Positions 1-5,996 of a stretch of 6,035 bases of DNA are shown in pieces. Both the position numbers and the translations under genes were made by a program. Positions within the stretch are counted from its first letter, which is position 1; each line of letters opens with the position of its first letter. Location of the stretch: NCBI GenBank assembly GCA_018812505.1, contig JAHJDK010000025.1, positions 1 through 6,035 on the forward strand, in the 5' to 3' direction. The notes beneath the pieces were generated by a model that saw nothing but the letters and a program-made list of their open reading frames with translations, was not told where the DNA came from and searched no databases. The stretch comes from Nanobdellota archaeon. Lineage in GTDB: Archaea; Nanobdellota; Nanobdellia; Woesearchaeales; GCA-2686295.

Positions 1-178
1 CACTAACTTGTAATTCAAAATCATCGTTTTTTAACATTTGTTTGCATATTTGTTTGCAGTAAGTTTTATCGTCGATATTTTTACTACAACAACTGACACA
101 TTTATTAGCTGCTACAATTGATGATAGTAATATAATTAACAAAGAGAAATTAATTACTTTTAAGGTGTTTATTTTCAT
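1..178 (-). CDS. Small secreted Cys-rich protein, N-terminal part (runs off the left edge)
   Basis: This reading frame is open for 59 codons from an ATG at 178 to the window edge, so the C-terminus is missing. The start is well supported: its ATG overlaps the upstream stop as ATGA, and a GGGAGA ribosome site lies 6 nt upstream. The protein begins with a typical signal peptide: a Lys-containing N-terminus, a hydrophobic core at about residues 8-23, and a V-A-A cleavage site near residue 24. The mature part starts with a cysteine cluster (C27, C30, C31) followed by C41 and C45, which form a C-x2-C-C and C-x3-C pattern. There is no lipobox, so a lipoprotein is unlikely. The cysteines may form disulfides or bind metal outside the cell. 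I do not recognise a family. Translational coupling to the 714-residue secreted protein suggests that the two exported proteins are made together. Confidence 0.8.
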   Translation of the reverse strand, partial: MKINTLKVINFSLLIILLSSIVAANKCVSCCSKNIDDKTYCKQICKQMLKNDDFELQVS

Positions 179-2319
179 GTTGATTCTCCCTGAGAGCCTG
201 CAATATCTCCTTTAATTGTAAAAACTCCTTCTCCTGTAAATGAGGTGTCGTGTTTACTTTCTGATGACTCTTTAATCCAAAAAGCCATGCAATTAGTTAA
301 ACTAGGATTTAGATAATTTTGACTTAAAGCATACTCATTGTAATTTTTGTAATTATTATCTCTGAGATTTTCTCGCTCTTCATCATAAGTTAGTAAAAGA
401 TTTTCTTTCAAGCTTAATTCAGGATGCTTTTTGTAGTTATCCACAACCCTTAATCCGAATAGATTAGCTTTGTCTTCAGCAGCATATTCAGGTATTGTTT
501 CTTTTCCTAAGCAGTATCTTATAATGTTTTGTATTCGATCTCCTCCTTGGGAATACCAAAATGCTTTAATCATGTCTTCGGAAAGTTTAGAGTTTATAGA
601 TTTATAATCTAATCCTGGTAATAAGTTCATTTGTCTGAATCTAGATTTTATGTAAGATCCCTTATTTCCATATTTTAAATAAGCAAAATAACCTGATATG
701 GAAGCCATGATGTGAGTTGTATCCATATCTAAGTAGTTTAGAAAGAACATTCCATTATCTGTGAAACCTTTTTCATATGGGTCAAAATTTTTCTTATCTC
801 TAGGATTAAATAATTCTGATTCATCAAGTGCGTTCAAAAATTTTTCAGCTTTAATTCCTAATGAATCAGGTTCTACAACGAAGGAAATGTTGTGTTGCTC
901 TCTTGTTAAGCCCCAACGTGACCAAGATATCAAGTTTCCAAGTTCCATAGATGTTAATGAGGAAAAATAACTGTTTAAGTTATTTATTTTCTCAACATAT
1001 TCTTCAAATTCAGGATCTCGTAAAATAGATAATTTATGCTTATTATTTATATCAGTGTTTCCTATTCTTGCTTCACAAGTTGTTTGTCCTCCACCATAAG
1101 TTTCAATATTAACTATTGGAATTATGCAAGTAACTAACTTACAATCATCTTCATTAACATAGCAAAAAGGTTCTTTTCCTTCTTTTTCATCCTCCTCGAC
1201 TCTTTCAGGATTTTTAATTTTCACTTTTTTCTTAATATCTTTCTTAATCTTGTTGTCTAATATATTATAGCTTCCTGTCTCTTCATACATCAGATCTTCT
1301 TTGTAATTTGTTGATTTTATACTCCAAACTAAATCATCATTATCAAGTTCATCAATCAAATTCTGTACAGTTATATTACATATTAAGTCATAATATGTTA
1401 TTATTTCATCTTTCTTTTCTTTGAGATTGTTATATGGCCAAAAAGGGGTGTTAGGATCTTTTTTGAGTTCAACTGTCACAGTTGGCTTATCATGATTTAT
1501 GGTCTTGTAAGAATATAACCCTTTAACCTTTTCAGAGGTTTCCAAGTTGGTACAATAAGGAGTTGCAATTATTTCAACTTTATCTTTTATTTGTGGTATC
1601 TCATAAATAATACAATCTTCGCAAAATACAGTGTCTTGAACCTCGTAATCTCCAGAGATTTGATAATCAATATGATCTATTTCTAGAGGACCTAAAATGT
1701 GAGATTTAACGCTGACATTTATTGCTTGAGTTTTTCGAAAACAATCTTTTGGTTCAGTAATTATTTCTAAACTACAAATATTTGGAATTGTCGGTTTTGT
1801 ACATTTGAAATTACAAATTGGTTGTCCAATGTCTAAATCTAAAGAAATCAGCGCATCTGGAGGCATAAATATTTCATCTGGAAAATAGTTATAATCCTCG
1901 ACAATAGTTTTTTTCTCTACGTTTGAAACTGCTTTGTCAAATTGCCATTTGTTCAATCCGAAGAATTTCATAAAAGAATCATATGAGAATTTTTCTACTT
2001 TTTTTTTCTCATTATAACATCCAATATTCATATGAAAATTCAGAAATCTACCCACACCAATATACATCTTATTCTCATTTATAATTAAATAACTTTCTGC
2101 TTCTAAGGTTTCCTTTTCATCTTCAAAATTTAATTCAAAATCTTTCAAAACTAACAATTTTACAAGTTGATCTTCACAAGTAATTGCATACATAGTGGTA
2201 TTTTCGACAGTTGATATTTTTTTGTATTTATAGGGAACATATCCATAATGATATGCAGAAACATAATTAGCTACAACAAGCAATAATATTAAAAATAAAA
2301 TTTTTTTTTTAAGCCTCAT
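175..2319 (-). CDS. Large secreted protein of unknown function (714 aa)
   Basis: I do not recognise this protein. Residues 1-22 form a signal peptide (MRLKKK, a hydrophobic core, then V-S-A before the mature chain), and no later membrane segment is visible, so it should be secreted or held only by an uncleaved signal. It has 16 cysteines, 14 of them before residue 416. Residues about 180-275 and 278-425 look like two β-sandwich (Ig-like) domains. In the second, C314, W332 and C415 have the Cys-Trp-Cys order of an Ig core, with a charged Lys/Glu-rich insertion at about 355-384. The C-terminal part, about 435-690, is mostly helical and has clustered polar residues (H536, D594 in a GGD, E615-D616 and N619) that could form an active site, but this is only a guess. 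There are N-x-S/T sequons at N40, N201, N315 and N477. The start overlaps the upstream stop as ATGA, and the end overlaps the next gene in the same way. It lacks the terminal helical module found in the four upstream proteins. Confidence 0.85.
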   Translation of the reverse strand: MRLKKKILFLILLLVVANYVSAYHYGYVPYKYKKISTVENTTMYAITCEDQLVKLLVLKDFELNFEDEKETLEAESYLIINENKMYIGVGRFLNFHMNIGCYNEKKKVEKFSYDSFMKFFGLNKWQFDKAVSNVEKKTIVEDYNYFPDEIFMPPDALISLDLDIGQPICNFKCTKPTIPNICSLEIITEPKDCFRKTQAINVSVKSHILGPLEIDHIDYQISGDYEVQDTVFCEDCIIYEIPQIKDKVEIIATPYCTNLETSEKVKGLYSYKTINHDKPTVTVELKKDPNTPFWPYNNLKEKKDEIITYYDLICNITVQNLIDELDNDDLVWSIKSTNYKEDLMYEETGSYNILDNKIKKDIKKKVKIKNPERVEEDEKEGKEPFCYVNEDDCKLVTCIIPIVNIETYGGGQTTCEARIGNTDINNKHKLSILRDPEFEEYVEKINNLNSYFSSLTSMELGNLISWSRWGLTREQHNISFVVEPDSLGIKAEKFLNALDESELFNPRDKKNFDPYEKGFTDNGMFFLNYLDMDTTHIMASISGYFAYLKYGNKGSYIKSRFRQMNLLPGLDYKSINSKLSEDMIKAFWYSQGGDRIQNIIRYCLGKETIPEYAAEDKANLFGLRVVDNYKKHPELSLKENLLLTYDEERENLRDNNYKNYNEYALSQNYLNPSLTNCMAFWIKESSESKHDTSFTGEGVFTIKGDIAGSQGEST
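185..190 (-). promoter_or_regulatory. Ribosome binding site GGGAGA for the 1-178 gene
   Basis: GGGAGA on the minus strand lies 6 nt before the ATG at 178, inside the last codons of the upstream gene. It supports the overlapping start, which can use either re-initiation or direct ribosome loading. Confidence 0.6.
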
Positions 2320-3713
2320 TCAAACACTTTCCTCACTAATTCTTCAGGCCAACCAGTATCTGTTAATTGCTTTCTTATTTCATTTTCAGTCATTCCCTTA
2401 GATTTAGCTGTTTGAATGTATTGTTTTACTTGAAGAACTTTTTTGTCAGTAGTGTCTGTCGTCTCTTCTTTTTGTTCAGTATTTTTTCCCTCTTGAGATT
2501 CAGAATTATTATTTTCAATAGTTTTGTTGGTTTTAGAGTCACTATTTTTTTTAATTCTACTCTTTCGACCAAAGATTAAGTAACTTCCAGATCCTAGAAT
2601 AGGTATAAAAAAAGATACTAAACCCCATTTCCACTTCCAGTTGTTATCATTCTTGGAGTTTAGGATTTCTATTATAGCCCATAAAAATAGTCCAAAAGAT
2701 ATTAAACTTAGAAAACTAAGAATCTTCGCAATTAATGCAAAAAAATTAAATATTCCAAACTCGCTATTTGAATACTCATCATTTGAATAAGGCAGTTCAT
2801 CTAATCCTGCCCAATATTTTTCTTCTTCAGTAACTTTTTCAATATCTAATTCTAAATTATAAGCGATACCATCCCCATATCTGATAATTTTAACAAAAAT
2901 GTTTCGAGCTTCGCCTATAACCGGTGTTGCTATTTTTAATTCATCACTAAGAATAGGTGCAGGTTTTAAATCCTTTGTTAGATCAATAGGATTCGGATAG
3001 GTTAAAAAATCCAAACCTGTTGGGTAATACACGCTTACCTCGTTTCTTGTTATTTCATCGTGATTCTCATCATAAAATATAATATCAATTTTTCCTTCTG
3101 GATAATTTATTCTATCATTTTTTGTTGTTATTGTTGCAGTTAATTTCTTATCTTTATTTTTTGGTATGTGGATAAAATACATATCAGCATTATCGCTCTC
3201 TTTGAATTTACCACCACCCCAAAGATGTCCCCCTAAAATGCCTTCAGATACTTCTAGTGCAGAATCAAATTCTCCACCAATGTCAGTTCCTGTTTTTACA
3301 TCTGACATGTCATAAACAGAAAAATTAAGAAAAAACTTTTTGAAATTATTTGTATTATTTTCTTTATCTTTAATTTTCAAAAAATAAGTTTTACCTTTTT
3401 CGCTTAATCCTGGAGCCCAAGAGAATCGTTTAATATTCCAAGGAGAAATTCCTGAATCAAATAATGTGTAGTTTTCACTATATAAGTAATAGGTAATATC
3501 AGAAACTAGTTCGTTTTTATTTTCTTTTAGAACAAAGTAGCCCACTTCTCCAGGTTCTATGTTTAACTTATAAAAAAGCGCAGTATTCTCTTCTGAAAAC
3601 TGTTCTGAATATGAACCAGGTTTTATAAGTTCAGCATTTTCAAAATTCGTTCCTACTCCCATAACACTAGTTGCTAAAATTATTAAAAAAATCAGAAAGA
3701 TTGTTCTTTTCAT
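2316..3713 (-). CDS. Membrane-anchored protein with two PPC-like β domains, PLDc_N-like hairpin and C-terminal helical module (465 aa)
   Basis: Residues 1-19 are a signal peptide with a likely cut after V-M-G. Two similar β-rich units follow, about 20-135 and 141-293. Both resemble the pre-peptidase C-terminal (PPC) fold. The second has the family hallmark: G-x-F-D-S-A-L-E-V near 147, then D-N-A-D-M-Y-F-I before a turn and a hydrophobic strand. A long hydrophobic stretch (about 320-351) and a second one (about 363-382) resemble the PLDc_N membrane domain (Phospholipase_D-nuclease N-terminal): W363, P371, G374, Y378, then G382-R383. No PLD catalytic HKD motif is present, so only the membrane hairpin is shared. 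A Ser/Asn/Glu/Thr-rich linker (384-424) leads to the helical module at 427-465 (GWP form). The protein has no cysteines. Sequons at N81, N119 and N130 lie in the exported part. A good GGTGAG site sits 5 nt before the ATG, 13 nt after the upstream stop. Domain calls are from pattern memory. The PPC assignment is likely, and the overall role is unknown. Confidence 0.88.
   Translation of the reverse strand: MKRTIFLIFLIILATSVMGVGTNFENAELIKPGSYSEQFSEENTALFYKLNIEPGEVGYFVLKENKNELVSDITYYLYSENYTLFDSGISPWNIKRFSWAPGLSEKGKTYFLKIKDKENNTNNFKKFFLNFSVYDMSDVKTGTDIGGEFDSALEVSEGILGGHLWGGGKFKESDNADMYFIHIPKNKDKKLTATITTKNDRINYPEGKIDIIFYDENHDEITRNEVSVYYPTGLDFLTYPNPIDLTKDLKPAPILSDELKIATPVIGEARNIFVKIIRYGDGIAYNLELDIEKVTEEEKYWAGLDELPYSNDEYSNSEFGIFNFFALIAKILSFLSLISFGLFLWAIIEILNSKNDNNWKWKWGLVSFFIPILGSGSYLIFGRKSRIKKNSDSKTNKTIENNNSESQEGKNTEQKEETTDTTDKKVLQVKQYIQTAKSKGMTENEIRKQLTDTGWPEELVRKVFE
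2331..2336 (-). promoter_or_regulatory. Weak ribosome binding site GTGAGG for the 714-aa protein
   Basis: GTGAGG lies 11 nt upstream of the ATG at 2319, within the end of the previous gene. The spacing is longer than usual. Because start and stop overlap as ATGA, re-initiation after the upstream gene may matter more than this site. Confidence 0.4.
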
Positions 3714-3718
3714 ATTTA

Positions 3719-3724
3719 CTCACC
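3719..3724 (-). promoter_or_regulatory. Ribosome binding site GGTGAG for the 465-aa protein
   Basis: GGTGAG lies 5 nt upstream of the ATG at 3713 and just after the TAA of the upstream gene. It matches the core of the archaeal 16S anti-Shine-Dalgarno complement and fixes this start. Confidence 0.75.
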
Positions 3725-3726
3725 TT

Positions 3727-4743
3727 TTATTTAGCCACACATTTATATGGTTCACACTTATAACCTTCTTTACAACTTATATCTTTATCGCAATCCTTAC
3801 AAATTCTAATTTGAAAATCGTTAAAGCCTATAGTGGATTCATATGTTTTTCCATCAAAAAAATTAATTGCTGAGCAACCCTCACAAAGTTGACCACAAGG
3901 TGGTTGTGAATATTTATTGTAAATATATTCTTTGAGTGTGTCAGTTGGTTCAACACAATAATTCTCAAAACACAATTGATTAGAACAGTCTCCTGAAGAT
4001 GTGCATGGTTTCGCATTTAAGAACAATTCATTTTTATTAAGATTAATATTTTCAGTGATGCTTTCAGAATCCTCAGAAGAACCAGTTATCAAATCATATA
4101 ACTCTCCTTGACAGTCACCAAGATTCTGAACTGCTGTTTCAAAATCTTTAGTATTATCATATTTGCAAATCATCTCTTTTTCAACCCATTCAGGATTAGG
4201 ATTAGCAGTGAATTTTGATTTAACTTCACAGAGTCCATCTTTCAGACCTATTATCTCATAAAAATAAACAATGTTATCCATAAGTTTAGATGTTGTTGTT
4301 GCGGATTTGCATTCTGCAAATTTTTGTTCAAAACAATCCATGTCACCACAATCAGTAGTAATTTCAATATCTGCTTCAATCTTAGTGTTCATTTCTCCTA
4401 CTTGATTTCCTTTTGAATTAGTTATATTACTAGTTGATTCTATAGTTCTATGGATTATCTCAGAATTAGTTTCATTATTCTGAGACATAAAGAAAATGAT
4501 TCCTCCACCAATAATACCTATAATGACAATCGAAATTAATATTATTGGTAATAAGTTAAATGAGTTTTTTATTTGTTCAGCAGAATGATTAATTTGGGAA
4601 ATAGGTTGAGAAGCAATTTTCATTGCTTCATTGATTTCATTCGGATTGTATCCTTGTCGAATTAAAGAGTTATACAATTGTTGGGGCGTATAACCTTTTG
4701 CTTCTTCATTTTTAATCCATTCTATTAATTGTTGATTAACCAT
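3727..4743 (-). CDS. Single-pass membrane protein with N-terminal helical module and 18-Cys exported domain (338 aa)
   Basis: The N-terminal helical module occupies residues 4-44 (Q-x-L-I-E-W-I at the start, G-Y-N-P-N-E-I near 31-37). A short polar linker and one membrane helix at about 62-86 follow. Lysine before the helix and Asn/Glu after it suggest the N-terminus is inside and the C-terminus outside. All 18 cysteines lie after the helix. Region one (about 125-220) holds C132, C137, C145, C172, C193 and C211, with the order D-C-G-D-M-D-C-F-E, F-A-E-C, G-L-C-E-V, M-I-C-K, D-C-Q-G. From memory, a similar motif recurs in exported DPANN proteins. Region two (C247, C253, C258, C263) resembles short Cys-rich repeats of the C-x5-C-x4-C-x4-C kind. 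Region three (C283, C287, C290, C315, C318, C324, C330, C335) ends the protein. The even count fits disulfides. No clear ribosome site precedes the ATG, and the 26-nt gap is the largest in the operon. Function is unknown. Confidence 0.88.
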   Translation of the reverse strand: MVNQQLIEWIKNEEAKGYTPQQLYNSLIRQGYNPNEINEAMKIASQPISQINHSAEQIKNSFNLLPIILISIVIIGIIGGGIIFFMSQNNETNSEIIHRTIESTSNITNSKGNQVGEMNTKIEADIEITTDCGDMDCFEQKFAECKSATTTSKLMDNIVYFYEIIGLKDGLCEVKSKFTANPNPEWVEKEMICKYDNTKDFETAVQNLGDCQGELYDLITGSSEDSESITENINLNKNELFLNAKPCTSSGDCSNQLCFENYCVEPTDTLKEYIYNKYSQPPCGQLCEGCSAINFFDGKTYESTIGFNDFQIRICKDCDKDISCKEGYKCEPYKCVAK

Positions 4744-4769
4744 GTATTTTTATCTTTATATTATTTCTT

Positions 4770-5270
4770 TCATTCCATTGCTTTTTCTATTATCTCTATT
4801 GGCCACCCGATGTTTGCTAACTCGTTTCTTATATCATCTTTTGTTTTTCCTTGAGTTGTTGCTCTTTCTATGTATTCTTTTAATTGTTTTATTTGAGGGT
4901 CTTCTGCAACTGTTTCTTGTGTTGGTTGTGCTTCTTGTGTTATTGCTTGAGTGTATGTTGTTTGTGTTTCTTGTGTTGTTGTTTGTGGTTGTTGTGTTGT
5001 TGTTTGTTCTGGTGATGCAGGTGCTTGTTTTCCTTCTAATTCTGAGACAACACTGTTTATATCACTTCCTGCTTCAAATTCTCCATTTGCAGGTTTTAGT
5101 TTTCCAGTTATTATTAATATAAAATCTATTAATGCCCATATACCACATCCTCCAAAAGTGACTAGTTTTAATACTCCTAATCCGTTATATCCTAGATAAA
5201 ATCTATCTATTCCTAGTGTTCCTAAGAAGAAAGATAATATTATTGCTATTGTTTTGTTTTTTTTATCCAT
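4770..5270 (-). CDS. TM2-domain membrane protein with Q/T-rich linker and C-terminal helical module (166 aa)
   Basis: Residues about 5-57 are a clear TM2 domain (Pfam TM2): a first helix (I-A-I-I-L-S-F-F-L-G), the signature G-I-D-R-F-Y-L-G at 20-27, then G-G-C-G-I-W-A-L-I-D-F at 40-50 and a second helix. TM2 proteins are small two-helix membrane proteins, and their biochemical role in prokaryotes is not established. Residues about 60-80 are acidic and polar, and about 82-122 are a Thr/Gln-rich linker of low complexity. The helical module closes the protein at about 126-166 (L-K-E-Y-I, then I-G-W-P-I-E-I-I). Both ends of a TM2 hairpin should lie on the same side, most simply in the cytoplasm. 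A GAGGAGA ribosome site, overlapping the stop of the upstream gene, sits 4 nt before the ATG. Of 18 isoleucines, 17 use ATA, unlike the downstream genes. Confidence 0.92.
   Translation of the reverse strand: MDKKNKTIAIILSFFLGTLGIDRFYLGYNGLGVLKLVTFGGCGIWALIDFILIITGKLKPANGEFEAGSDINSVVSELEGKQAPASPEQTTTQQPQTTTQETQTTYTQAITQEAQPTQETVAEDPQIKQLKEYIERATTQGKTKDDIRNELANIGWPIEIIEKAME
4911..5012. repeat. Low-complexity Gln/Thr-coding tract with a 14-bp direct repeat
   Basis: The linker of the TM2 protein is encoded by a CAA/ACA-rich stretch, seen as TTG/TGT runs on the plus strand. The 14-bp unit TGTTTCTTGTGTTG occurs at 4911-4924 and again at 4965-4978, encoding two T-Q-E-T segments. Such tracts can lengthen or shorten by slippage, so linker length may vary between strains. 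Confidence 0.7.
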
Positions 5271-5274
5271 TTTT

Positions 5275-5281
5275 TCTCCTC
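5275..5281 (-). promoter_or_regulatory. Ribosome binding site GAGGAGA for the TM2 protein
   Basis: GAGGAGA overlaps the TGA stop of the upstream gene and lies 4 nt before the ATG at 5270. The stop/ribosome-site overlap supports co-transcription and coupled translation of the first two genes. Confidence 0.7.
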
Positions 5282-5978
5282 ATATTTTTCCTTGTTGTGC
5301 AAGGTATCCGCTTACTCCACCAATTACTCCACCAAGAATTGTAGAGTATATTATGTGTGGAATACCTGCAAATATGACTATGATGCCTCCAAATATGTCT
5401 GGATGTATTATTAGACTTATAATCATTAGCAAAAATCCTATAACTCCAGTTGCTAGTCCAAGTATTCCTCCTGCACTAATTCCTATCTTAAAATTTTCAT
5501 GTTGTTTCTTAACAAGTTCTCTACCTGCATAAGCAGGTAATCCTAATAATAAAAGCCAACCAATTATTGCTATTGGAATGCTCATCAAAAAATTTACTAT
5601 TGGTATGAATCCTATTATAATAGTTAATACTTTCCAAGCAACGAATATGATTATGAATTTTTTTATCGCTTCTATGTAAAAATTCCAGTCTTTGCCTTGA
5701 AGCGCTTTGTCTATCAATGAATTCTTTTTTTGTGTGGTGCTTGTTGTGTTGTTAACTGTTTGCTGTGCTGTTTCAGGATGGTACTCTGGTACTTCTTCAT
5801 ATTTTGGAGTTTCTGTCTGTGATTGTTCTATTGTTGCTAATCTTACAGCTTCATTAATATCTATTTCATTGTATCCTTGATTTACCAGTTGTTTTTTTAA
5901 AACATCTAAAGAATAATTTTCTTTATATTTTCTTATGTAATCTATGGCTTTTTGGTCAACGATTTCATTCACCTCCAT
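5280..5978 (-). CDS. Polytopic membrane protein with N-terminal helical module (232 aa)
   Basis: Residues about 9-48 are the shared helical module (A-I-D-Y-I, then N-Q-G-Y-N-E-I-D-I-N-E-A). A polar Thr/Gln/Glu-rich linker covers about 49-95. The rest is membrane-embedded: probable helices at about 108-127, 131-152, 165-191 and one or two between 195 and 226, giving four or five passes. The last segments are glycine-rich (G-G-V-I-G-G-V-S-G-Y), as in tightly packed helices. There are no cysteines. It vaguely resembles small archaeal Gly-rich four-helix membrane families such as DUF5518, but I would not assign it. The ATG at 5978 is the only reasonable start: an in-frame TAA lies two codons upstream, and no other in-frame start follows soon after the GTG at codon 3. 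A TATA box centred about 23 nt upstream suggests a leaderless or nearly leaderless mRNA. As the first gene it sets expression of the operon. Confidence 0.88.
   Translation of the reverse strand: MEVNEIVDQKAIDYIRKYKENYSLDVLKKQLVNQGYNEIDINEAVRLATIEQSQTETPKYEEVPEYHPETAQQTVNNTTSTTQKKNSLIDKALQGKDWNFYIEAIKKFIIIFVAWKVLTIIIGFIPIVNFLMSIPIAIIGWLLLLGLPAYAGRELVKKQHENFKIGISAGGILGLATGVIGFLLMIISLIIHPDIFGGIIVIFAGIPHIIYSTILGGVIGGVSGYLAQQGKI
5969..5976 (-). promoter_or_regulatory. Shine-Dalgarno-like GGAGGTGA inside codons 1-4 of the first gene
   Basis: The best match to the archaeal Shine-Dalgarno sequence in the window begins with the G of the start codon of the 232-aa gene and ends in codon 4. It cannot serve that ATG. 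An ATG directly after it (5968) is out of frame and opens only eight codons, ending with TAG at 5942-5944. Its role is unclear. Confidence 0.45.
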
Positions 5979-5996
5979 TTTTTATTAGAATTGTTT

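Noticed and set aside
761..970. Plus-strand open frame of 69 codons
   Set aside because: It is entirely opposite the well-supported 714-aa gene and shows no protein-like features of its own.
2301..2310. T10 run on the plus strand as a terminator
   Set aside because: Transcription runs on the minus strand, where this is an A run inside a gene, so it would not act as a T-rich archaeal terminator.
2319..2435. C-terminal module as a SHOCT domain
   Set aside because: SHOCT is shorter and has a different L-x-x-L, G-x-I-T-x-E-E-F pattern. Here the conserved element is G-[YW]-[PN] after the second helix, and two copies are N-terminal.
2367..2579. Plus-strand open frame of 70 codons
   Set aside because: It is opposite the linker and module of the 465-aa protein; the Phe/Ser/Leu-rich content is an antisense artefact.
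2316..3713. 465-aa protein as a phospholipase D or cardiolipin synthase
   Set aside because: Only the membrane hairpin resembles PLDc_N; no HKD catalytic motif or catalytic domain is present.
3828..4016. Minus-strand open frame of 62 codons in another frame
   Set aside because: It is nested in the Cys-rich coding region of the 338-aa protein, whose frame is supported by its cysteine pattern.
4755..4762. TATA-like AATATAAA before the 338-aa gene as an internal promoter
   Set aside because: Its centre is only about 15 nt from the ATG, too close for an archaeal TATA box even with a leaderless start. The region is simply AT-rich.
4742..5122. Plus-strand open frame of 126 codons, rich in Leu/Val/Phe
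   Set aside because: It lies opposite the TM2 gene and the Gln/Thr linker. The hydrophobic composition is the antisense reading of CAA/ACA/GAA codons, and there is no ribosome site or promoter.
4951..5532. Two further plus-strand open frames (4951-5199, 5254-5532)
   Set aside because: Both are shadows of the TM2 and 232-aa membrane genes, with compositions expected from the complementary strand.
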